This document shows, piece after piece, positions 1 to 10,608 of a stretch of DNA of 64,000 nucleotides. Where the stretch lies: assembly GCF_905220415.1 (NCBI RefSeq), contig NC_059549.1, forward strand, positions 4,030,001 to 4,094,000, read 5' to 3'. The stretch is from Colias croceus (lineage: Eukaryota > Arthropoda > Insecta > Lepidoptera > Pieridae). Every line of letters begins with the position of its first letter. The first letter of the stretch is position 1. Position numbers and translations under genes: made by a program. The notes under the pieces are model-generated. The model had not been told where the DNA came from, did not search any database, and saw only the letters and a list, made by a program, of their open reading frames with translations.

Positions 1-583
1 AAAATCCTCCGAAAATATCTTAACAACTTAGATATCAACAAGATCTCGTTTTTAATAAATGCTTTGAAGTAAAAAGAAGCCGAAACAAAGGTAACAGGAG
101 AGATGCATATTTCGTGAGCTGTTTATGTAAATTAATTCATAATAAATATTTTGATTTCATGCTAACGAATAGTTCAAGCGGGGGCCGCCGGTTCGAGTCT
201 CGTTAGGGCTCGATACGGTGGCACATTATCATAATACCTACTATTTGTTATTATACTATGAAGTTATGAACAATAACTTGGGTATACAATGTAAAATATT
301 GTAAATGCTTGGGAATGCGCGCTTCTTTGTGGATTGAGATTTTGCGGTTTTCTAAAAATTGTTTATATGGGAAAAAATTATGTTTATAGTAGGTATGTTG
401 TGTTCGTGTGAGAAAATTTGTTATTTTAATTAATTAGACTGTTATTTAGTTAGGAATTTGAGAAGAAGAACAAGAAAATTAGGTATAGGAGGAGTATAGG
501 TAAACACATCGTTTATGATACATTTTTAGCATTCAAATAATTAATTTACATTTTTTTCTTTTTACCCGTATTAGATATGGTTA
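1..583. other. AT-rich intergenic, no gene seen
   Basis: I see no supported coding sequence. A short GC-rich patch contains GGTTCGAGTCT at 190-200, which resembles an RNA polymerase III B box. No A box or tRNA fold can be placed around it, so at most it is a SINE remnant. Confidence 0.5.
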
Positions 584-1803
584 GGGAGCCAGGTGCAAAT
601 TTGGTTAATTATTTCCTCTCAAGAGATAATTCGTCAGACGCATCAGAGTATAGTATTATAAAGCCTCGTGAACGTCAGCTGGCGCTCGGTTGGGGGGGTG
701 AGCGGTTGTAGCCTCCCACGCACGTAAGAAAAAAAAATACATTCATTCATTTCCTCTCAGCTAAAAATTTGTCAAATTGTAGCTAACCCAATATCTCAAC
801 GAAAAAAAATAATCAGCTGGTTACAACATGGTGTATTATACGTCAGCTGGTGTCTCGAACATGAAAAAAATAAAATTATTTTCCGTGATTTCCTCTCAAA
901 CAAAAATTTACCTGATGATAGCTTACATGTAACTGTGGATATATATATAGGTCAGCTGGCTGTATCTTGGTGGAAAAACCGTCAGCTGATACTTTGAAAG
1001 TTATTACATAGGAGTTAGACAGAAGCATCTATTGCCAATTTATATGCATCAACTGACTAGGTTTTCCTCGAATTATTGCTAGCTGATTTTTTTTATTTAT
1101 CGCATCAGTATATTAACAATCAGCTCACAAATTTTCATCTGAGATGAAATGACGTATCTTTAATTATTATCGTTATTTTTAAAAATTGAAGCAACACACG
1201 CTAGCATAATATAGACAGTAATAAGGTACTTGGAGGTGGTTAGTTGTGCGCATGATCGGGGTACTACGTACATTCAGCCACATCTGTAAACATGTTTTTA
1301 CAAATATTATAAACTGCATTTAAAAATAACTATCATATCATCAAATTCACATAACTACCTAAAAGTGTAACAAATATGAAATAACCCACTAAAAACATTA
1401 GTGAACTATAATTATTAAAAAAATAATAGTATAATATATAATTAATAAAGTTATTACTTATCTTTTACGGGGACTTATGTTGATGGAATTCCACGTATCT
1501 CGATGATTTTGTTAATGTCTCATTATATTCGAGTCACCAGCTGACGTATAATACACCATGCTGTAACCAGCTGATTATTATTTTTCGTTGAGATATTGGG
1601 TTAGCTACAATTTGACAAATTTTTAGCTGAGAGGAAATGAATGAATATACTTTTTTTTCTTACGTGCGTGGGAGGCTACAACCGCTCACCCCCCCAACCG
1701 AGCTCCAGCTGACGTTCACGAGGCTTCATAATATTATACTTTGATGCATTTTGCTAATTACCGCTTGAGAGGAACTTGGTCAGAAAATTTGCTTCTGGCT
1801 CCC
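584..1803. mobile_element. Non-autonomous DNA element with long inverted arms
   Basis: The left arm (about 584-862) is repeated in reverse complement as the right arm (about 1534-1803). Both ends carry GGGAGCCAG, and the arms share CCTCGTGAACGTCAGCTGG-like and GGTTGGGGGGGTGAGCGG blocks. The arms and part of the interior repeat two motifs, TTTCCTCTCA and TCAGCTG/CAGCTGA, spaced irregularly by tens of bases. There is no ORF of useful length, so it must be mobilised in trans. The flanks share only a short ATA, so the target duplication and the superfamily are not settled. A central stretch (about 1330-1520) is similar to the middle of the element nested at 42.1-43.3 kb. Confidence 0.7.
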
Positions 1804-3190
1804 GGACCAATACAATGTTAAAAAATAACATCAAATATAATTCAAAAAAACTGCGTACATTTGTTTTTCGACGTTGAACTGTCTTTGATGTTTCTGACGT
1901 GAGCGTATATAAATAATTTTATTTAAATTACATACAACGAGGCTCTTTTATAAATGAAATACAAAATTACTTTGCATTAAATTGATTTAAAAATAAATAT
2001 AAATTAAGCCCACGACATAATTACATAGGCGTCGAAGCTAGAACAATACTTTTAATTATTGATTTATAAAAAATCAATAATTAAATCGACTATTAAATCA
2101 AATAATATATACGCTTATATCAGAGGAACATAAACGTATTTACTCCAAAAACTATTAAAATGTTATGTAATGTTATGTAATGTTATTATGTAATGTTATT
2201 AAACTAAGATTGACAGGTTACCTCGTTAAAACTTCGCTAATTCCTTCAGACGCTATTATTTTGAATATAGAGGTGAAGACATGATAATGACTATAGGTAC
2301 TCAGATACAAACAGATTGTTAAAGTAAGGTTAAAATGCTACAGTTTACTTTGAATTTTTGAAACTTCACTCTTGGCTTCGCATATTTTAGAATAAAGGTT
2401 ATTTTCACATACGGTTTACTCTTTTTGATGGTTTATTTCAAGTTTATAAGATAATAGTATTAATTTTATAAAATAATTTTAAGTTCAGCAACAACGTTCT
2501 GAATCAAAATTAATGATATTTATTGAACGGAGAAAGACATGCTCTTTGCTAGAGTAATATTATGTGAGTGACGCCACTGTTTAAAACTATTATTCTATGA
2601 TTAGATATAGTATACCTATGACAATAGAAGCACGAAGGCGAATAGCAGCAACAACTTATTCAAATAATATTACATTAATGTTCTATGCAAAGATATATTA
2701 TTATATTTTTCAATACGTAAGTATTTCGCACCAACTGAAGAGCCGTCTCAATTTTACAATAAAACTTGACATTCCTATTGTTCTAAAATCGCAATTAGAA
2801 TTTTAACGAGTCTTTGAAATATTTCCATCTGAGTTATCACCAAATATCTTCTATGTGAAAACGATGAGCACCAATTAGGTGACTTAAGAAATTTTAATGA
2901 GACAAGTTTATTTTAGCGTGTTAATACGTCTTTGTTAGTAACGTTTGATACTTGAGATCTTTTGGATAATTTACAAAGTTTGTCTTTAGATTCACAATGT
3001 AAAGGGCCGCGTAGGTATAATGGAAGCGCATCGTTCATAAATGAATATAAGATACTTTATTGAAAGGATGCTGTGTTTGATATTTTAAAAGCATAATAAT
3101 ATTCATCTTGAAATGTTCCTTACTTTTGCTGCAATTTTTTAATATTATCACATGTTATGAAAAAAAACAAGCTTTAAAAAAAGCTAGGTA
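1804..3190. other. AT-rich intergenic, no gene seen
   Basis: This stretch holds a short tandem array of GTTATGTAAT-type units near 2160-2205. A 69-codon open frame at 2597-2806 has no recognisable motif and is not called. Nothing else stands out. Confidence 0.5.
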
Positions 3191-3487
3191 CTAGCTTCCG
3201 CCCGCGACTCCGTCCGCGCGGAAAAATTAAGATTTATTTTTTTTCTATGTATTTTTCCGGGAAAAAAGTATCCTATTTTATGCCCAGGATAATAAAGTAT
3301 AATTATACCAAGTTTCATCGAAATCGAACCGTTCACGTGATGCCTGAACATACAGACAGACAGACAAAAATTGTTTTAATCACATATTTGGCTTTGGTAT
3401 CGATCCAATAACACCGCCTGCTATTTATTTTTTCAATATTTTCAATGTACAAAATTGACCCTTCTACAGATTTATTATATGTATAGA
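3191..3487 (-). mobile_element. Helitron-like short element
   Basis: On the minus strand it begins TC (after an A) with a TATACATATAAT-type start. It ends with a GC-rich hairpin region (CGCGCGGACGGAGTCGCGGGCGG) followed by CTAG and then T. TC at the 5' end, a hairpin plus CTAG at the 3' end, no TIR and insertion between A and T are Helitron hallmarks. It contains a short ACAGACAG run and no ORF, so it is non-autonomous. The family assignment rests on end structure only. Confidence 0.55.
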
Positions 3488-3638
3488 TTAGACCAAACTT
3501 AGTCAAAATTCCACTTATTATAATATCCCTTGACGAGATTCAAAAGTAAAGTTTATTATTTCTCTTCATGCAATTATTAAAGAACATTTCATTAGACAAC
3601 GAACTAACACATTTAAACGGATCTACTATATTAGATTA

Positions 3639-3790
3639 CTAGCTGTGCCCGCGACTTCGTCCGCGTGGAATAGCGACTGCATAGTAGTTACTACTTTACA
3701 TAAAATTATTTAGTAAACACGTACTACCATAAACAATTCATAGAATTGTTAATAGAATTTATTACTAATCTAAGCTAAAAAACTTACGTA
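3639..3790 (-). mobile_element. Helitron-like 3' end fragment
   Basis: It starts with CTAG and a GC hairpin (CCCGCGACTTCGTCCGCG) and continues with sequence closely matched at 56.54-56.69 kb, which is also minus-oriented. The body runs into a minisatellite. The likely 5' part of the same family lies further right (about 4.42-4.68 kb), so the minisatellite may have expanded inside the element. Confidence 0.5.
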
Positions 3791-4175
3791 CTTTCCGGAA
3801 ATCCGGGGCATTTTCCGGGGATATCCGGAAAATGCCTGTAAAATATCTGGAAAATCCCCCGGAAAATGTGTGAAAATGTCCGGGAAATACCCGGAAAATA
3901 TCCGGAAAATGCGTGAAAATGTTCGGGAAAAGCGTGGAAAATGCCTGAAAAATCTCCGGAAAATGCCAGGGAAATGTCAGGAAAATGCCTGGGAAATGCC
4001 TGGAAAATATCTGGAAAATATCCGGAAAATGCGTGAAATGGTCCGGAAAAGGCGTGGAAAATGCCTGGAAAATCCCCGGAAAATGCGTGAGGAATTGCCC
4101 GGAAAATGCCCGGAAAATGCCCGGAAAATATCCGGAAAATGCGTGAAAATGTCCGGAAAAAGCGTCGAAAATGCC
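3791..4175. repeat. GGAAAATG minisatellite
   Basis: About 380 bp of degenerate head-to-tail units of roughly 10-12 bp, built on CCGGAAAATGCC/TG, with higher-order blocks of about 30-130 bp. The units lack stops in several frames on both strands. This produces long repetitive pseudo-ORFs (for example GHFPGIF-type on the minus strand), which I do not treat as genes. Confidence 0.85.
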
Positions 4176-4956
4176 ACTTCAAATTTGCGAAGTAATTAAA
4201 GCAGACAACCAAAAAAAGAAAAAGAAAGCTAAAATCTTTCATATTAAATGTATATGGGATATTCATATTTCATATTTTGTACTTAATGTATGGGAGGGTT
4301 TAAAGATATTTTTTTTGATATTTCTCGATTTATTTAAAAAAAATGATTACGGCCATTATTAGGTTAAGTACTTTCGATATCAGTTTAAAGTTTTTTGTTA
4401 TCTGTAATACTTACAAAAAATCGCCTGTGCACACTGAACGATTACACCTTGTACATGAAGGCCTTAGCAAATGTTCGCCGTGATTATTTAAATGATCATA
4501 ATAATTTTTTTTATTAATGACAAAAAAAAAATTTTTTTTTAATTGACATGAATTAAACACTAAATGACAAAAAAAATTAACTACAGTTTTGGGTTCGGGA
4601 TCAATTTAATAATTACACCTGCTAATATTTTTTTACATATTTTCATTGTATAAAATCGTAACATAATTTCCTTTATGTATTGTTCTATTAACACATAGAT
4701 AATATCTTCCCAAGGTACTAAATTTTAATAAAAAAGTTTTTTTTGTTATTTATATCTAAAAAAGAGTATTTATATTAGACAGAAATAAACATAAAATTTT
4801 TATAAGTTTTATGGAAGCTGAATGTAATGCAAATGGGCAAATATAAAAGTAAAATTAGGTATTTAAAATAAATAAATGAAACAACTACCAATTACAGATA
4901 AACTTCTTTTTCGGTTGAAAATTGCTGGATCATGAGTATAATTCTTTATCCCTTAC
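4176..4956. other. Repeat-derived AT-rich spacer
   Basis: The part from about 4420 to 4680 shares several phrases (CCTTAGCAAATGTTCGCCGTGA, TTAACTACAGTTTTGGGTT) with the Helitron-like region at 58.46-58.76 kb. It is probably the 5' portion of the same family as the fragment at 3639. No gene is seen. Confidence 0.5.
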
Positions 4957-5218
4957 CTTGGGCAGTCTGGAAGAGATCGCTAGTAAGCGTTAAGACCGCC
5001 TTATGTACATACCGTGTTAATCCATTTGGTATGATTGTAAACATTTTACTTGGTGTGGTACGTATATTACCACACCAATTGATAAATAATATGTACTCTG
5101 ATCCGAGTACGATCTGTACCGCGATAGCCATAACGATAATAAAACAATCAGATGACAGTAAAGCACGATTAAAAATCATACTTGTACAGTAGTTGTGAGT
5201 GCAATATTTACGTTTCAA
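4957..5218 (-). CDS. Possible third exon near chemoreceptor-like exons (weak)
   Basis: An open minus-strand frame encodes a hydrophobic stretch (SSDCFIIVMAIAVQIVLGS) that could be a membrane segment. It ends at CAAG|GTAAGG, a good splice donor. It lies downstream of the two better-supported exons in the same orientation, and its character fits a second transmembrane region of a seven-helix receptor. The acceptor is uncertain and I could not match its phase to the preceding exon. It could be a decayed exon or chance. Confidence 0.25.
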
Positions 5219-5327
5219 AATAACATTTTTTTTTGGTACTAAAACGTAGGTAGATTCTCACGCACGCACGCTGATACGTGGTTGGCTGTCCCTTTTCTCA
5301 TTCCCGAAAAATATCCTCTAAAATTAC

Positions 5328-5452
5328 CCAAGATTCTTCCAATGATTGTACCATACGTTGGAAATTAACTTTAGTCAACAATTGACCACGCGCCAGGATA
5401 CTTATTTCTACTACATCCTCATGCAAATCGTTAATTTTTATGAACATTGAAT
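5328..5452 (-). CDS. Candidate exon, chemoreceptor-like
   Basis: The exon follows a TTACAG acceptor and encodes 41 full codons containing DLHEDVVEISILARGQLLTK and a following SLEESW. Its first two bases complete a codon with the last base of the upstream exon. The pattern (short acidic turn, hydrophobic stretch, lysine, then a leucine-rich segment ending in tryptophan) resembles the first third of lepidopteran odorant receptors. That resemblance is my inference, not a search result. A possible donor is TTGG|GTAATT. If the frame instead reads on, it meets TGA about nine codons later, so the locus may be a pseudogene. It is too short and interrupted to appear as a long ORF. Confidence 0.4.
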
Positions 5453-5699
5453 CTGTAAATAAAAAAAATGAAAAGATTACTTTACCTAATTTTATTAAAA
5501 AGCTACTAACAAATAAAATTCTATCAAGAACTAAAGTGACCTTCTTTGGGCGTTTAATATAGTCTTGTAAAAGTTATACATAAAAATAAAATTTCATCAT
5601 TTTCTTATTTTGTCGTAACTTCAATTCTAATTAAAAACATGAGTCTAACTATATAATTAATTAATAAAGTAATAATTAATTATAAAAGCTACAACTTAC

Positions 5700-5836
5700 C
5701 TTTTGTGGGAACGCAAGAAGTATTTTTTAAAATGTCACAATTAACTGTTAATAGTGTCTTGTTTGACATCAAATAATAAACATCTACCCTCACTTGTAAA
5801 ATTTTATTTAGTATATTCACATAAAATATAAGCACT
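5700..5836 (-). CDS. Candidate upstream exon of the same gene
   Basis: It is bounded by a pyrimidine-rich acceptor (TCTTCCCAG) and a strong donor (AAAAG|GTAAGT). It encodes VLIFYVNILNKILQVRVDVY and ends CVPTK, leaving one base that joins in phase with the next exon about 250 bp downstream. The hydrophobic start could be part of a first membrane helix. No initiator methionine or further upstream exon was located. Two independent good splice signals with matching phase are the main evidence. The receptor identity is tentative. Confidence 0.4.
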
Positions 5837-6204
5837 CTGGGAAGACATGGGTTAAAAAGTTAAATAAATAAGTACAATTAAAAACCCCACCAACATCATA
5901 TTATTTAATTTTTAATTATAAATTTGCAAGAAGCGTTAAACATGTAAATTGATTTGATTTTAATGAAGTCTCATAGATGGCGCTGTTTCAAATTTGTCTT
6001 TATACTACTAAGATTCATTAAACTGTTTCTCAGCCAAAATTACGTAAATGACGTAGTTTTTATAGTGTAAAGCTAGATAATAGCGTGGCTTACCCAAAAA
6101 CAACATTTAAACATGAGTCTTTAGATTGTACGCTGTGTAATACACGGAATACGTTAGAAAAATAAAGGTTCACAGCTCCTCCCCCGGAGGTGATAGCATG
6201 ATAA

Positions 6205-6461
6205 TGTGTATATAAAAGCCTCACCCGACCTGTTAGTAATATTCATGCAAAATTTGAAGTCAATCTATGCGGTACTTTTCGAGATTAGCTCGGACAAATA
6301 TACAGACAAACAGACAAACAGACAAACAGACAAACAGACAAAAATTCTAAAAACTATGTTTTTGGCTTCTATATCGATTATAGATCATGGATTATGTATT
6401 CTTTTAAAAAAATATTCAATGTACAGTTTTGACTTTCCTACGATTTTATTATATGTATAGA
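6205..6461 (-). mobile_element. Helitron-like 5' end fragment
   Basis: The minus strand starts TC after an A, with TATACATATAATAAAATC as at other copies here. Five units of ACAGACAA lie inside (about 6300-6340). No CTAG hairpin end is found on the other side, so the copy is truncated. An 84-codon open frame across it is incidental. Confidence 0.45.
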
Positions 6462-9343
6462 TAACCAAAAATGGACGTAACATCACGCCTGCAAGTTTCA
6501 TAGAAAATCGATCGATTAGTTCGGAAACCGGCATCAATCACACAACGCAAACATTGGACCCATTATATTGGACAAACATCCACCGCTTCTGTTCAAACTT
6601 CGGACTTCTTTTGACTTGTTGATCTTTCCTTATGTACCTTCAGAGTATCTCCATCAATGTATCTGCTGCTTTATTTTGTATAAGAAGATATTATTATGTG
6701 CACAAAGAGTGAAATACATTTAATAGTACACGTGCAAGTCTTTGACAGATGAATTGAATAGATACACAGGCGCACTCTAAACTCAGGGGTAATAGATAAA
6801 AAAAGACGGGTTGCACTCCGGGAGTGCTGGCAGAAGTGAAAACTTGATTCAGCAATTCAGCATGTTTGATATTTTGGAATGGTATCCGTCTTACGCATGG
6901 AATATAAGGGCTAAAAAAAAACATCCGTCTTACGCTTTTTCGATCAGGCCACGTACGCGAGTTTAAGATTTTATACCCAACGCCGCTAAAGAAGTTTTCA
7001 CTTCAAAAATATTGTATTTCTTTGTAGGTATATTATTTATGTGTATAAAACCAATCCAATCTTCTATAAATATTGGTTTAGTGTTATAGAAAATGAATAT
7101 ATCAGAAAACCTAGGACAAGTATCTATCTATCAGGTCAAACAATTATGTTAAAAATAGACTTCATTTTACCTTAATGAACAACCTTTCGACATGAATAAA
7201 CAACATCAACAGCAAATTTGTTAATTAACCATTATCAAAACACGCACTTATTTACGACATATTAAATCCATTTAAACGTCACGAGTTGTTTATTAATCGC
7301 TCATTATTTATCGTGGGGTTAACGTTATAAAGCAGTTATATTTCCAGTGTGTGACACAGATGGCGCTAGACGGCCTCTATAGCGCTGTCCTTTTTCCACA
7401 CTGGGTATAATGCTGCAATAGGGTCAAGCTAATTGGGTCGTAACAAAGCCCGAGTATGTTTATTAAAAGGAATCGGTTAACAGTTATAACTTCGAAGAGA
7501 AAAGCAGTATTGTTTAGAATTTTGAACGTTAATAGAGCAGTTATTCAGATAAGCGCATGATGTTGGTAATATTACTTTTGGTAAGGGAATTTATACTTTC
7601 AACACGATTTTGTATAAGATAATGAGATAATTTGGGGAATTTGCACGTTTTCGTTCTGTAAGCGTAGAATTAAATATTTACGCTTATTTGGTTTGTTTAA
7701 CAAAATATATAACAGTAATAATTATTTCGTGTAGCGTATTTAGGAATAAGTAACTTTCGTATGTTAGCTTAGTAGGTGCTCATAAAGATAAAGGACAGGA
7801 GATATCTTTTCAATCATAAATATTCATTTGGATATCTTTACATATTGTCATACTACCTACTTCAAAGTTTAAATTTCACTATTCTGAATATAAATAATTG
7901 CATAAAATAATGATTCTCATCGATATTAAGTTATTATTTTCTTTTTGTATTATCTGAAATAATATTGTAATGCAATGGAGCGAAAAATTCTCCGATATCG
8001 TTATCTAAATACATATTAATAAGATGTTTTCTTTGAATTCGGGCTATTGATCAAATTTCGCAGATATTTACAAGGCCGTTAACTTGAGTTAACAGGAAAT
8101 TAAAAGAGTTCAGAAGTCATGATACGATAAACTGAAGTAGGTACCTATTATATATAAAGTTCTTTCTTTATTAATTTAAGAGGAAATATTGGATTATAGT
8201 TTATGTATGTGTTTTTACTTAAATATAACATTTTTTTCAATTAAGGACAAACTATTATAATATTAAAATATAATATAGACAATAATATAGCTATTCTTAT
8301 TATTATATCTGAATATAACATAAAATAGCTAACGAGCGTATAGAATAATTACTACAAAAAAACAATTAAGAATTATTATGTAAAAATAAATCTTTACGAT
8401 GTTCTTCAAATTCATATTTAAATGCAAACCATGTCTACATGTAGGTACGCGTCCACATAATTATACAACAAAAAAGGAGAAATGTACCACAAAAACGATT
8501 TCCTGAAAAACATTCAACAAATTCGTTTATTATGCAACGATTCCACTAAAACGGCAAGGTGCACACAATACAGGGATTACAGAATATTGAATTACAGCTA
8601 TAATTGCTCGGACCTTCCTCGTCTGTAGTCTGTATGGCTAATTCAACAATTTACGCATCAACTAATCTGCGAATTGATCAAGCTTTGTCGGGAGCCGTGT
8701 CGTAATAGCTTGTCTGCAACCAGCTTTATGATTTATGCCAGACCGGCCGATTAATATAACGTGTGTGTGATTTTTAATACTAAGCATTTGTAGTAGTGTT
8801 GTAAGCCTTATGTAGGCGGAGCTATTTATTGACTTTGCATTTTTCATACGAATTCATTTTGTACATCAATTATAGTCCTTTTCACCTAGGATGATTCCTG
8901 TGACACTTCATCGGGTTCCGAATTACGTATTTTATGTTTAAAACGCCAAAATAATTTTAGTGCATAATATTTTTATTTTATGGCGGCATTATTACCAAAA
9001 ATATAAAAATTAAACATCTTAAACTTATAAATCAAAAACAGTATTGTTTAGTTTAATTTAATGAAAAATAAAATAAAATAACACAAAAATATAATACCTA
9101 CGCAATTCGTGTACATGAAATGGATCGTTGAAAAATCATAGAGTTGGAAAATCAAATAATCGGCGCCCATCTTGTGATCGTTTGTCAATCGAGTCAATCG
9201 TCTGTATCGAGTGCGTCAGCCTTGTTTAAAAGTTGCATTTTTACATTGATCCTTTACGTCGTATTCTGTTATTGTTACTAATTGTTATTGTTGACTTTTT
9301 GTTGCTGTTGTTTGCTAAGTTTCCTTAGTTAATTGTTGGCGAA
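6462..9343. other. AT-rich intergenic, no gene seen
   Basis: I could not support any exon, RNA gene or intact mobile element. Short open frames here (for example 6694-6924 and 8662-8847, both minus) lack motifs and splice context. Confidence 0.5.
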
Positions 9344-9589
9344 ATGCCGAAAAAACTAATTTTGGTACTTTATTCAAATCGATTTCATTTCCATATAAAA
9401 TATTATCGATTATCGGAAACCATTGATACGATTTCAGTAAAGGACCTCTCTACGCGTGTCAAAAATCGATGTGTCACAGAAATCATCTTAGGTGGAAAGG
9501 ACTATAGTATTCATCGACTCATCAAGTTTATGATTGATGGTATTTCTTGTATTATTCTCAAGGTAGACCTAAAAAAATACTATTTTTAG
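9344..9589 (+). CDS. Unrecognised 81-codon ORF
   Basis: An ATG in fair context (GGCGAAATGCCG) opens 81 codons beginning MPKKLILVLYSNRFH. It is preceded by about 200 bp that is somewhat less AT-rich than the surroundings and could be a leader. I do not recognise the product. It has no clear signal peptide or repeated motif and no neighbouring partner. It could be a small gene, a decayed first exon or chance. Confidence 0.2.
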   Translation: MPKKLILVLYSNRFHFHIKYYRLSETIDTISVKDLSTRVKNRCVTEIILGGKDYSIHRLIKFMIDGISCIILKVDLKKYYF

Positions 9590-10558
9590 ATTGTATTTAC
9601 GTTTATTCAACTATTAAGTATCAAGTTACAACTGTACAAAATATGTATACAAGTATAATAAATAAATAGAAAGTCTAAAATGAGAAGGCTCTATCAGTAA
9701 TAGACAATAATTAACACCCATTTGCTATATCCATCTTTAACTTTTCGCATAATTATGTCTGCTCTATTGTATTGATGTTCGCTAAATTACAGCCAATGAA
9801 AAACACAATAATGATGCGCATAAAACAAGAAATTATATAGGAGGCAAATAGAGTTCAAACCTTGTGTTTAAAACTAATAAACAGAAGCGTCTTAACATAA
9901 TTATATTTTAGTCTAGAAGGCTCCTTTTACAGCTTCGCAATCTAATCTTTACATTGCAATCCCGTACGTCCCTATCTTATGACAAATAGTTTTTTTTTCT
10001 ATGGACTAATACATTCGAGCATTGGCCCGAATTCTAATACTGATACCTATAAGGTTGTGTAAAATGCATGTCATCATCATGACTACTATAATACATACTA
10101 CCTAATATATATACTACTACTATAGCTATTATGTCGTTGGTCAAGATCTTTGAAAAGTATCTTAATTCAAACATTTAAAGTACCAATTTAAAGGAGTGAC
10201 ATTAGATAGTGTAGTTAGAGCATTCAAATAACTTTATTAACATCACTTGAACTTTAATCCTTCTTAGCGAAATATATAAGCATATAAACATCCAAGAATT
10301 TCATTAGGTCTACTATCCGCGCTCGCAAGTAATATAAACGCAGCTGCTAAAACCGTAAAGTGGTATGTATGTAGTAATTTTCTTTGCTCCATATCCAACT
10401 CGTAATTAATTTAACGCTACGTCTGTGCAAATATATAGTACAATGCTCGAGTACTGGGAGCGTATTGTACGAATGATTACAGCTTTGGTAAACGTATTCT
10501 TAGTATATCTTAGTAAATTGTATACGCAGTGGGAGCTTTGAGGCTTGAATGTCAATTT
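9590..10558. other. AT-rich intergenic, no gene seen
   Basis: No coding, RNA or mobile feature could be supported. Confidence 0.5.
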
Positions 10559-10608
10559 TGTACGGGTTTTGTACGGGTTTGTACGGGTTGGTACGGGTTT
10601 GTACGGAG
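10559..10608. repeat. GTACGGGTTT minisatellite
   Basis: Five imperfect head-to-tail copies of a 10-11 bp GTACGGGTTT unit. Confidence 0.85.

Noticed and set aside
190..200. B-box-like GGTTCGAGTCT (and GTTCGAGTCC near 20350) as tRNA genes or SINEs
   Set aside because: No A box, acceptor pairing or poly(A) end could be found around either.
3784..4266. Open frames of 160 (minus) and 109 (plus) codons with FPGIF- or GKCPENIR-like repeats
   Set aside because: They are produced by the minisatellite, which lacks stops in several frames. No protein family fits.
6300..6342. ACAGACAA repeats here and at 58642-58680 as a CRISPR-like array
   Set aside because: The units are contiguous 8-mers with no spacers, so this is a microsatellite inside Helitron-like DNA.
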